A stretch of 64,000 nt of DNA from Phycobacter azelaicus (GTDB lineage: Bacteria; Pseudomonadota; Alphaproteobacteria; Rhodobacterales; Rhodobacteraceae), in assembly GCF_014884385.1 (NCBI RefSeq), contig NZ_WKFH01000003.1, positions 2,326,001 through 2,390,000 on the forward strand, written 5' to 3'. The translations under genes and the position numbers were made by a program. Every line of letters begins with the position of its first letter. Position 1 is the first letter of the stretch. Below are positions 54,026 through 62,547 of the stretch, one piece after another. The notes beneath the pieces were generated by a model. That model made no database searches and was not told the DNA's origin. It was given only the letters and a program-made list of their open reading frames with translations.

Positions 54026-57000
54026 ATGAAGGACAACACTACCCTGCACCATTCGGGATACGCGGAAGCCCTCGCGCGCGTGAACAACCGCGCCGCAGAT
54101 GCGGTAGTTGGCAAGGGGCGCGTGCGCTCGAACGCGCTGCGAAAGGAGATTTCACAGAGGCTGCACGGTGAGCCAGGACGTCCCGAAGCCTTTGTGACTG
54201 ACCCGGGACTGGAGGCCGCTCGCATTTGGGAGCGTGCAAGCGTTTGCCTCGACGATCTGGCCGGACAGCTCCTCGAAGAAGATCTGGTTGCGGCCCTCGA
54301 CCGCGAATACGTCAACGATGGCAGGCCAAACTCACGCCGTTGGCCGCGCCGCGGCCTCGATGTCGCCCCGTACGCCCACCAGCTTCGGGCATGGGAGACC
54401 GCCGAAGCGGGCAAGAGCTTCATGGTGACGAGTGGCACCGGATCGGGAAAGACCGAGTGCTTTATGATCCCGCTGCTCAACGATTTGTTGCGCCAGCATC
54501 GACCGGGGCAGACTGGCGTGCAAGCGATCGTTCTCTATCCTTTGAATGCGCTGATCGACAGCCAGAAGGAACGGCTTGGCGCGTGGATGGAGCCGCTCGC
54601 TGACCGGCTGTCCTATGCTCTCTACAATCGCCATCTTCCCGAAACCATCCCCGGACCAAAGCGGCGTGGGGCCGAGATTCGGGACCGTAAGACGCTCCGG
54701 GCCGATCCGCCATCACTGCTGGTGACGAACGTCACCATGTTGGAATACATGCTGATGCGCGCGCAGGATCGGGATATTCTGAAGAAGTCGCAAGGCACGC
54801 TACGCTGGATTGTGCTGGACGAGGCACACAGCTATGTCGGCGCGCAGGCGGCGGAAATGGCGCTGCTGCTGCGCCGGGTGCGAGAGGCGTTCGGCGTGCG
54901 ACCGCAGGACGTCCGGCTTGCCGCCACCTCTGCAACGATCGGAGAAGGCGATGAAGCGCGGAGAACGCTACAGCGTTTTCTGGCCGATCTTGCCGGTCTG
55001 GAACAGTCCCAGGTCGAAGTGATTGAGGGACAGGAGCGTGTGCCCAATCTGCCCCCGCTCGGCCCCGATACCGCACTGGATCCAGATGATCTGCCCGAGA
55101 ATAGCCGCGCTCTGTGGGCCTCCCTGGCGAGCCATCCGCGCCTTCGCGATATTCGGGACCGGATGCGCGGTGTCGGCATCGGCTTGCGTGACGTGGCCAA
55201 AGTGCTGGGACGGGACCCTGATACCCCGGGGGAAACGGCAAGAGTTTTGCGCGTGATGGAGGCGGCAGCGCAGGCGCAGGATCCGGAGACTGGCATCAGA
55301 TTTGCGCCCTGGCGCCTGCATGCGTTCCATCGCGCGCAAAGCGGGATCTGGGCCTGCATTGATCCCGGATGCGCGAAGCGTGGGGCGGCACTGGCTGAGG
55401 ACGACGCCGACTGGCCGTTCGGCCAAGTGTATCTGACTGAACGGGAAAATTGCGATTGCGGCGCTTCGGTGTTCGAGCTTGGTGCCTGCGACGAATGCGG
55501 AACGCCGTGGCTGATCGCGGATGTCGTGAGCGAGGGTCCCCACAGGATACTCCGGCAAACGCAGGATCAAGAGCGAGACGACGAGTACATCCTTGATGTG
55601 GAGCCCGAGGACGGCGACGAGACACCGCAAGCCGGGACGGCCGTGGCAGAGCGCGTCTTGATAGGCCCTGCGGGTAGTGGCGCGCAGGAATTTCTGAGGC
55701 TGACGGATGCATGCCTGTTCGAGCGCCCGAAAGAAGGCGACCGTGTCCTCCCTGTCACCCTGGTCGAGGAAGCGGAACGGGGTTGCTGCGAGCGCAGTTC
55801 GCACCAAAGCGTCATCGTGCGCCCACAGCGCTTTGGCGCGCCCTTCCTCATGGGAAACGCCCTGCCGATCCTTTTGGAAGCATCCGCTCCCAACCCTTCT
55901 GACACTCCGGTCCCCTTCAATGGCCGACGTCTGCTCTCGTTTACCGACAGCCGACAGGGCACGGCGCGCTTTTCCGCCAAGCTCCAGCAAGAGGCGGAAC
56001 GCACACTCACGCGTGCCATCATTTACCATTCCGTCCAGCAGAGGTCGGGGGATGCGGAAAAGGCTGCGAAACTGCGCGAGGAAATCGCGGGCCTTCGCCA
56101 GGTTGTCGCGAGCGTTCCGAGCCTGCAATCCACCATCGAGGAGAAGCAAGCAGAGCTTAAAGCGGCCGAAGGTGGGCTGAAACCCGTCGCATGGTCCGAA
56201 ATGGTGTCCCGGCTCGCCGCCAATGAGGAGCTTAGGAATTTCGCCTGCCCGGTTTGGCGGAACCGTCCCAGCAAGGGCGACAACACCCTTGCCGAGGATC
56301 CCACGGCCCTGGCCGAGCTTTTCCTGTATCGCGAGCTATTCCGCCGCCCGCGGTTGCAGAACAACGCGGAGACAATGGGCCTGGCGCGCTTGCTTTTTCC
56401 TGAACTTGTCGAGCAGGCGCGCCTGAAACAACCCGAGGCCCTACTGGAAGTCGGTCATGACGACGCGATTTGGGCAGATCTGCTGCACGCCGCTGTCGAT
56501 ATCGTGTTCCGGACCACCCTTGCCATTGCATTGCCGGAAACGCCGGTGGACGTCCGGCACTGGATATCCCCCCGCAGTGCCCTCTCGATGGTCGTTGAAC
56601 CAGGATTGCCGCCGCAGGAGGTGAACGGCGTGAGGAACCCGACAACTTTTCCGGATGCACTCAATACGCGGTCGAACCTCACAAGGCTCGTCTATCGCCT
56701 CACAGGCGGAGACTGCGAAAGCAGGATCGACGCCGAACGCGCGGGTGCCGTTCTGACGGCAATCTGGGATACGTTGCGAAAAAGCAGGACGATCGTTCAG
56801 GCGGCCGCCGGCGCCTGGCGGCTGGCCATGACCAGAGCGTCGATTGCACCGGTCGAGACGTCCTATGAATGCCCGGTCACCCGGCGACTTCTGCCCTATG
56901 CCCCGGCTGGGATCTCAATGAACGCGGTGGGGGATCCGGAGACTTCGAGGGAAATCGTGATGCCCGAGTTGCCAGTTGGTGGACCGCAGGGCATTTCGAC

Positions 57001-60000
57001 GTCCGAGCGCAAGAGTATCCGTACTTGGCTTGAGAGCGACGAACGTGTCGCAGCCTTGCGAATTCAAGGGCATTGGACAGGTCTTCACGACCGCACGGCC
57101 GAGTTCACGCCTTTCCTGCGAGCGCAGGAACATTCCGCGCAGATCGACCGATCCAGCTTACAGGGCTATGAAGAGGAATTCAGGCAAGGCCAAATTAACG
57201 TCCTGAACTGCTCGACCACGATGGAGATGGGCGTCGATATTCCCGATGTCGGCCTGGTCGTGAACACGAACGTTCCACCCTCACCTGCCAATTATCGCCA
57301 GCGTATCGGTCGGGCAGGACGCCGAGGCGAACCCTGGGCGATGGCCTTCACCTTTTGCAAGGACCTGCCGCTTGACAACATGATTTTCCGCGAACCTGCC
57401 CGCCTTCTGCAGGCGCAGGTTGCCGCGCCTCAGGTGCGGCTTGACTCTGCAACGCTTGTGCAACGGCACGTCAATGCGCTGTTACTGGGGCTGTTCCTGC
57501 GGGAAGGCGGCGGGATCAACGTCAAGAAAAATATGGCCTCGTTCATGGGGGCGACGCCCGATCCGGACGCGCCATTCATGCCCGATAGTGTCGCGGATGA
57601 TTTCCTACTCGCGCTCAAGGGCGATTGGGGCGGCGGTGAGCCCGTGACCCGGGCAATAGACACGCTTGTGACTGGGACCTGCCTGGCCGGTCATAATGGG
57701 CTGGTCGCCCGGACGGAGGATAGTTTCGTCCGCATGCGTGATCATTGGCGCGACGAGTATGAACAGCTTTTGCAGGCACAGGCGGCCTATCCGGAAACCG
57801 AGCCGGCACACAGATTGTACCGTTTGCGCGCGAGACGCATGCGGGAAGAGTTCATGATGATGGAACTTGCCCGCCGCGGTTTCACCCCGTCTTATGGTTT
57901 CCCTGTCGATGTTGTCACCTTCGATCATGCCGGAAGGGACGGCGCAGAGGCTGGCCCAGCCCGTCAACTTGACATCGCTATCAGGGAATATTCGCCCGGA
58001 AGTGAAGTCGTGATCAACGGGCTGGTGCATCGCTCAGAGGGCGTCATGCCTACCTGGGGCAACAGGAACGACCCCAGCGCAGTCGAAGATCTTCGCACTC
58101 TTCTCTCTTGCCGAACCTGCGGCCACTTCGGCCTGACCCGGCAAAACGCAATGACGTGCCCGCGCTGCGCCGCGCCCGTGCAAAGGCAGGAACTGCTCCG
58201 GCCTTCCGGCTTCTTGGGCACCCGAAAACCGCACAGCGCCTATGAGCAGCTGGCATTTGTGGCCCCTGATCTGCCTCGCGTTTCTGCCTGCGCCGAGAAC
58301 TGGATCTCCTTGCCCGACCCTGAAATTGGTCGGCACAGAACGGCACGAGAGGGGCATGTGCTCCTAACCGCGTCCGGCGAACACGGGTGCGGATACGCGA
58401 TCTGCATTACTTGTGGCAGGGCCGCGGCCGAGACGGACGAGGCCAGCATGGTGATGCCGGGCGACATGCGCGATCATTTCCCGTTGCAGCGGCTTCGCGA
58501 CAATCCGCGACACGATGGCAAATGTCCAGGCAATGACGAGGCGGCCCGCAAGATCCGGCGACGGGTCAAGCTCGGCACCGAATACACCACGGACGTCTTC
58601 GAACTGCAACTCGACGCCTTGGCGAACACCGAAGAGGGCCGCGCGCAGGCTGCCGCCATTGCTTCTGCCCTGCGCGAAGCGCTCGCGGCGCGCCTTGGTG
58701 TGGATGCCGAAACCATGGGCATAGCGGTCGCGCCCAGTCTGCGCCCGGACGAAGCGCGACGCAGCTCTGTTTTTCTGTATGACAAGGCGTCAGGAGGGTC
58801 CGGTTTCGCAAGTGAGGCCGACAAAGACTTCCCCGGTCTGCTGAAACGCGCGATGCGCCGCCTGGATTGTCCGGCAGACTGCGACAGCGGCTGCCCTGAA
58901 TGCGTGCTGCGGCGCGACCTGCAATTCGGCGGCCCTATGGATCGCCGTGGCGCACTGAAACTATTACGGGACGAGATTCTGCCAAGGCTCGATTTGCCGG
59001 AAGCGATGCGCGTGTTCGGCCCGGAGACCCGGCCGGTCATGCAGCCGCTCGCGGACTGGCTGGGTCGGCAGTTGAACTCTGGAGCCATAGGCCGTCTGAC
59101 GCTGTTCCTCACAGATCCACCATCGCGCTGGGACATCGCCGAATGGCCCGGCTTCAGGGTTGCCACGGAGGCGGCGCGCGCCGGCGTTCCGGTCACCATC
59201 GCATTTAAGAAGAGTGACATTCAATCACTGGATATGTCGCAGAAACTGGACCTCGTTCGGCTTGCCGCGCGGGGCGATGCGACTGTTCATGTCAGCGAAA
59301 CCCTGCCCAAAATCGCCGGCGCATCAGTACTGGCTAACGCGACATTAAGCGGATCCGAAATCGCTGTCATGATCATGGATCCGGATGCTGCGCATGTGGA
59401 CCGTAAATGGGGGTCTGTGGAGGCGAGTCCGTTGCTCTTCGGACCATACTCAGCCGCAACACTCTCTCCTGCGCTGTCGCTTCAGAAAGTTACCGTGTTC
59501 GGAGAGGGCAATTCCGCCCATAAGGACGTGATGACCGAACTCGATGGGCCCGTCTCACAGTTCGGCAACCGCTTCTGGAAAATCGTGCGTAACTTGCGTC
59601 CGCAAGCCTTCGGCGAAGGTCGGCGGATCGCACATGTAAGCTACAACGATCGCTATCTTCGAGGCCCGCTCACCGCGCGGTTGCTATTCGAAGCATGGCG
59701 CACCATGCCGCTGCGGGATGATCGAACGAAATTCGAAATCATCTCGGAGGCTACTGGCCAAGACGGACGGCCTGGGTATCTACTTTGGCATAACTGGGAT
59801 AGCGACGCTGTTCGGCGTGAAATCTTGTCGGCAGTCTTCCCGAGCGCCGAAGTGAAACTTCGTGACAAGGCTGGTTGCGCCCATGCAAGATCATTCCGCC
59901 TAACCTTCGATGATGGGGCGGAAATCGCAGTTTTCCTTGATCAAGGATTTGGCGCATGGCGGGATTCGTCCCCACGCCCTACGCGCTTTCCTCATGATGA

Positions 60001-60100
60001 GGCTTCGTCGGAGCAAGCGAGGGCGCTTGTTGAGCTGCGTTTCAACGTGGCCCTTCAAGATGGTGGGCGATTCGCGTCCCCGATTTGGGTGCGATGGTAG
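54026..60100 (+). CDS. druE: Druantia large helicase DruE (DEAD/DEAH box, DUF1998)
   Basis: A 2024-residue protein. Walker A TSGTGSGKTECF is near residue 135, DEAH in VLDEAHSYVG near 265, and LAATSATIGEGDEARR follows. A Cys-rich insert (CIDPGCAKRG ... CDCGASVFELGACDECG) lies near 445-495. The second helicase lobe has NCSTTMEMGVDIPDVGLV and RIGRAGRRGEP near 1093. A zinc-like site (CRTCGHF ... CPRCAAPV) is near 1360, and the DUF1998 Cys cluster CPADCDSGCPECVL near 1615. About 370 C-terminal residues follow with no recognised motif. This layout and length match DruE. DISARM DrmA/DrmB would be two shorter proteins. Confidence 0.8.
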   Translation: MKDNTTLHHSGYAEALARVNNRAADAVVGKGRVRSNALRKEISQRLHGEPGRPEAFVTDPGLEAARIWERASVCLDDLAGQLLEEDLVAALDREYVNDGRPNSRRWPRRGLDVAPYAHQLRAWETAEAGKSFMVTSGTGSGKTECFMIPLLNDLLRQHRPGQTGVQAIVLYPLNALIDSQKERLGAWMEPLADRLSYALYNRHLPETIPGPKRRGAEIRDRKTLRADPPSLLVTNVTMLEYMLMRAQDRDILKKSQGTLRWIVLDEAHSYVGAQAAEMALLLRRVREAFGVRPQDVRLAATSATIGEGDEARRTLQRFLADLAGLEQSQVEVIEGQERVPNLPPLGPDTALDPDDLPENSRALWASLASHPRLRDIRDRMRGVGIGLRDVAKVLGRDPDTPGETARVLRVMEAAAQAQDPETGIRFAPWRLHAFHRAQSGIWACIDPGCAKRGAALAEDDADWPFGQVYLTERENCDCGASVFELGACDECGTPWLIADVVSEGPHRILRQTQDQERDDEYILDVEPEDGDETPQAGTAVAERVLIGPAGSGAQEFLRLTDACLFERPKEGDRVLPVTLVEEAERGCCERSSHQSVIVRPQRFGAPFLMGNALPILLEASAPNPSDTPVPFNGRRLLSFTDSRQGTARFSAKLQQEAERTLTRAIIYHSVQQRSGDAEKAAKLREEIAGLRQVVASVPSLQSTIEEKQAELKAAEGGLKPVAWSEMVSRLAANEELRNFACPVWRNRPSKGDNTLAEDPTALAELFLYRELFRRPRLQNNAETMGLARLLFPELVEQARLKQPEALLEVGHDDAIWADLLHAAVDIVFRTTLAIALPETPVDVRHWISPRSALSMVVEPGLPPQEVNGVRNPTTFPDALNTRSNLTRLVYRLTGGDCESRIDAERAGAVLTAIWDTLRKSRTIVQAAAGAWRLAMTRASIAPVETSYECPVTRRLLPYAPAGISMNAVGDPETSREIVMPELPVGGPQGISTSERKSIRTWLESDERVAALRIQGHWTGLHDRTAEFTPFLRAQEHSAQIDRSSLQGYEEEFRQGQINVLNCSTTMEMGVDIPDVGLVVNTNVPPSPANYRQRIGRAGRRGEPWAMAFTFCKDLPLDNMIFREPARLLQAQVAAPQVRLDSATLVQRHVNALLLGLFLREGGGINVKKNMASFMGATPDPDAPFMPDSVADDFLLALKGDWGGGEPVTRAIDTLVTGTCLAGHNGLVARTEDSFVRMRDHWRDEYEQLLQAQAAYPETEPAHRLYRLRARRMREEFMMMELARRGFTPSYGFPVDVVTFDHAGRDGAEAGPARQLDIAIREYSPGSEVVINGLVHRSEGVMPTWGNRNDPSAVEDLRTLLSCRTCGHFGLTRQNAMTCPRCAAPVQRQELLRPSGFLGTRKPHSAYEQLAFVAPDLPRVSACAENWISLPDPEIGRHRTAREGHVLLTASGEHGCGYAICITCGRAAAETDEASMVMPGDMRDHFPLQRLRDNPRHDGKCPGNDEAARKIRRRVKLGTEYTTDVFELQLDALANTEEGRAQAAAIASALREALAARLGVDAETMGIAVAPSLRPDEARRSSVFLYDKASGGSGFASEADKDFPGLLKRAMRRLDCPADCDSGCPECVLRRDLQFGGPMDRRGALKLLRDEILPRLDLPEAMRVFGPETRPVMQPLADWLGRQLNSGAIGRLTLFLTDPPSRWDIAEWPGFRVATEAARAGVPVTIAFKKSDIQSLDMSQKLDLVRLAARGDATVHVSETLPKIAGASVLANATLSGSEIAVMIMDPDAAHVDRKWGSVEASPLLFGPYSAATLSPALSLQKVTVFGEGNSAHKDVMTELDGPVSQFGNRFWKIVRNLRPQAFGEGRRIAHVSYNDRYLRGPLTARLLFEAWRTMPLRDDRTKFEIISEATGQDGRPGYLLWHNWDSDAVRREILSAVFPSAEVKLRDKAGCAHARSFRLTFDDGAEIAVFLDQGFGAWRDSSPRPTRFPHDEASSEQARALVELRFNVALQDGGRFASPIWVRW

Positions 60101-60340
60101 TGTTCGCTGCGGACGTCATCGGTGGCTTCCTAAAGCTCCAAGCCGGGGACGGATTGGTGCAGCGGAAAGTGACAATTGAGCGAAGTCAAATGTCTAAACA
60201 CTGACACAGACAGCGCGACCGAAATCTTACATGCGTTTGGTTTACGCTAAACCACTGTTAAGACCTGAGACCCGGTTGTGGCCACCCGCTGCGCGAGTTG
60301 AGGGCTGCGCTGGACCACGGACGTGAGCGTTTTTCCGTTT
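60101..60340. other. Short intergenic region after druE
   Basis: No gene is visible. The inverted repeat TGGTTT (60238-60243) / AAACCA (60249-60254) could form a small hairpin but lacks a T-tract. The right edge adjoins a decayed IS element. Confidence 0.35.
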
Positions 60341-61179
60341 CTAAGCCATCGGGTGGCAGGTTGCCCCGATGGATTTCATGAACTCTGCCGGTGTCACATT
60401 GCCGATTGAGCTGTGCGGCCGTTCATTATTGTACTCGTGGCGGTACGCCTCACATTTTAGCCTGGCATCTTCAACGGACAAGAACCAATTCTGGTCAATG
60501 CACTCGGCCCGGACCGTCCCATTGAACGCCTCAGCAAAGGCGTTATCCGTGGGCTTCCCCGGTCGGCTGAAGTCCAGAACAACACCATTCAGATGAGCCC
60601 AGAGATCAAGATCCTTGGAGATTAACTCCAGCCCCTGATCGACACGGATAGAAGCAGGAGAACCATATTCCCGCGCCACGTGCTCCAATGTCCTGACGAC
60701 GTCTGCACCTGCGTACCGCGGCCGGATGTCAATGGCTGCCGACACTTTCGATTACGTATCCACACTGGTCAGGATCCGGATTTTCCGGCCGTCATAAAAC
60801 TGATCAGACAGAAGATCCATTGCCAGACCTCATTCAAAGATGCCGCCGGTCTGCGGTCTTCCCGGAGCGTTGCGGCAACCTTGCGTTTTGGCCTCTTGCT
60901 CCGGATCTGCAAGCCTTCTTCGGTATATAGCCGGTAGACCCGCTTGGCGTTCACTTCCCAGCCTTCTCCTCTCAGAAGATTATGAACCCGCCGGTATCCG
61001 TAGCGCACCCGCGCCTCGGCGATCTCACGGATGCGCTTTCGCAATGCTGCCTACGACGGTCGACGCGACTTGTAGAAATAGGTGGACTTGTTCAGCCCCG
61101 AGAACCTCGCAGCCGTGCCGGATCGAGACCTGAAACACACCCTGGACATAGTCGACCGGCTGTCGACCTTTCGCAGGCG
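60341..61179 (-). pseudogene. Broken IS3-family OrfB
   Basis: Pieces of one OrfB lie in different frames. An N-terminal block (RIREIAEARVRYGYRRVHNLL) runs from about 61044 to a frameshift near 60815, and the DDE part (RVDQGLELISKDLDLWAHLN, NAFAEAFNGTVRAECID) runs to 60341. An in-frame TAA lies near 60750 and a TAG near 61055. It is inactive. Confidence 0.8.
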
Positions 61180-61445
61180 CTACACCTTTTTTGCCAGCAC
61201 GTCCTGAAGCATTGCCTTGTCGAGAGACAAGTCGGCGACAATCCTCTGCAGGCGGCCATTCTCCTCCTCAAGCAGCCTCAGGCGTCTCAAACCGGACGGC
61301 ATCAGCCCACCGTACTTCTTGCGCCACCGGTAATAGGTCGGCTGGGAAACGCCTGCCTTGCGGCAGACCCCTGCACACTCAACCCATCATCAACCTGCTT
61401 CAGAATGAAGGCGATCTGGTGTTCGCTGAACCGTGATTTCCGCAT
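61180..61445 (-). pseudogene. Broken IS3-family OrfA
   Basis: OrfA starts at 61445 (MRKSRFSEHQIAFILKQVDD) but a one-base deletion after about 25 codons shifts the frame. The remainder (CRKAGVSQPTYYRWRKKYGG, then LLEEENGRLQRIVADLSLDK) continues in another frame to a stop at 61180. The 266-bp span is one base short of a multiple of three. Together with OrfB this is a dead element. Confidence 0.78.
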
Positions 61446-61684
61446 CGGGAGTCTCCGCATTGCCTGCCGGGCATATTATGGAGAAATTCTTTCTGCCGCC
61501 GGTCCAGCTTCCGGGTGGCAGGTCAATTCCAGCAGCTCAGTATCAGACTCTATAGAATGTGTGATGCGCTTCCGAATAAGATTCGCTTGTGCTCATGTCT
61601 CACTGTGATCTTCGCGTAGGCTCCTGACGGGTCCTATCGTATGGAGCTTTCGTTTTTTTCGGAAATATGTCGTGAACCCAACTC

Positions 61685-61702
61685 CTCTCCGAAAACGGAG
61701 AG
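61685..61702 (+). promoter_or_regulatory. Hairpin covering a ribosome binding site
   Basis: Perfect inverted repeat CTCTCCG (61685-61691) and CGGAGAG (61696-61702) with an AAAA loop. The second arm contains GGAGAG, the ribosome site of the HTH gene that starts at 61706. Folding of the message would hide the site, so translation may be low or controlled. Confidence 0.5.
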
Positions 61703-61705
61703 AAA

Positions 61706-62245
61706 ATGCAACAACTGAACATACCAGACTGGAAGGCGGATCTTGGGAGCGTCACCGACCTCGCCAAATTCTTCAGTATATCCCGAGCGGCCATTCCGGG
61801 GCTTATGAAAGAGATGGGGGTTCCGAAGCGGGGGAGGGGGTATCCCTGGATCAGAATCTGGGTTGCTCTTGGTATTGACCTCGCCACTGTTCGTGATCCT
61901 GCGGTCCTGAGGACGCCGTTGCTGGAATTGCAGAAGGTCGCCGTGATGCTTGGTGAAAGCCCGAAGACGACGCGCCGTCGCAGCGAAGGCAAGCACCGTG
62001 ACAGGTCTTTCCCAGCCCACCTCAACCTCGGGCCGCGCAAGCGCTTGTTTTTTGAAGGCGAGATCCGGGCGTGGCTGCTGGGCGAACCGGTGCCATTCAA
62101 GCGGCGGCAGTCCAAGCTCGTTTTCATCCCTGCGGCGGAGCGAAAAAACCGCGCTCAGGACGAGCCGGAACCGACGTCGACCCAAAGAAAAACTCCGCGC
62201 GGCTCAGCGGCCAGCCTGTTCTTGGCGCCACCGCCCTCCAATTGA
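61706..62245 (+). CDS. Small HTH DNA-binding protein of an integrative element
   Basis: A 179-residue basic protein. Residues about 14-50 look like a helix-turn-helix (SVTDLAKFFSISRAAIPGLMK). A second segment (LLELQKVAVMLGESPKTTRR) may be another DNA-binding motif. The C-terminus is Lys/Arg/Pro-rich and probably disordered. It lies before a strong terminator and an integrase-like gene, so an excisionase or control role for a mobile element is plausible. The family is not recognised with certainty. Confidence 0.6.
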   Translation: MQQLNIPDWKADLGSVTDLAKFFSISRAAIPGLMKEMGVPKRGRGYPWIRIWVALGIDLATVRDPAVLRTPLLELQKVAVMLGESPKTTRRRSEGKHRDRSFPAHLNLGPRKRLFFEGEIRAWLLGEPVPFKRRQSKLVFIPAAERKNRAQDEPEPTSTQRKTPRGSAASLFLAPPPSN

Positions 62246-62282
62246 ACCAAACCTGAATTTCTGGACCAGCCTTCCAGAGACT

Positions 62283-62318
62283 ACCTCCTTTCCGCACCTG
62301 GAAAGGAGGTTTTCTTTT
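62283..62318 (+). terminator. Rho-independent terminator
   Basis: A perfect 11-bp stem (62283-62293 ACCTCCTTTCC pairs with 62300-62310 GGAAAGGAGGT), 6-base loop, then TTTCTTTT. It ends the HTH gene transcript. Confidence 0.88.
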
Positions 62319-62369
62319 GTATGTCGTCAGGGTGCTGTCTTGCCCGCGAATTCAACAACTTTCCGCGAA

Positions 62370-62522
62370 AATGACACCCGGGCAGGCAATTGGCCGATCA
62401 ACGGACAGATGACATCCTCAGCGGACAAAATGACAAACACCCCTGGATTTTCGGTTCCGGCAAATGAACGGGTATTTGTCATTTCCGGCTTCGGTTTTTC
62501 GGAAAACGGCCAATTTGTCATT
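62370..62522. repeat. Cluster of five ATGACA repeats, both orientations
   Basis: The core ATGACA occurs at 62371, 62409 and 62430 on the plus strand and as its complement TGTCAT at 62477 and 62516. Three copies extend to AATGACAAA or its exact complement TTTGTCATT. Two copies are preceded by CGGACA. Outer spacings are 38 and 39 bp on the two sides, and a CAATTGGCCG/CGGCCAATTTG dyad joins them. The cluster sits directly before the integrase-like gene and looks like operator or recombinase arm sites. Confidence 0.5.
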
Positions 62523-62547
62523 TAGCGGACAACGAAAAAGAGGCCCT

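Noticed and set aside
54026..60100. DISARM interpretation of the DUF1998 helicase
   Set aside because: DISARM splits the helicase and DUF1998 parts into DrmA and DrmB with DrmC nearby; here one 2024-residue protein follows a DruH-sized gene.
60345..61528. 12-bp direct repeat CGGGTGGCAGGT near both ends of the broken IS3 element, considered as an attachment duplication
   Set aside because: The left copy lies within the end of the orfB coding sequence, so it is more likely part of the element's own sequence or chance.
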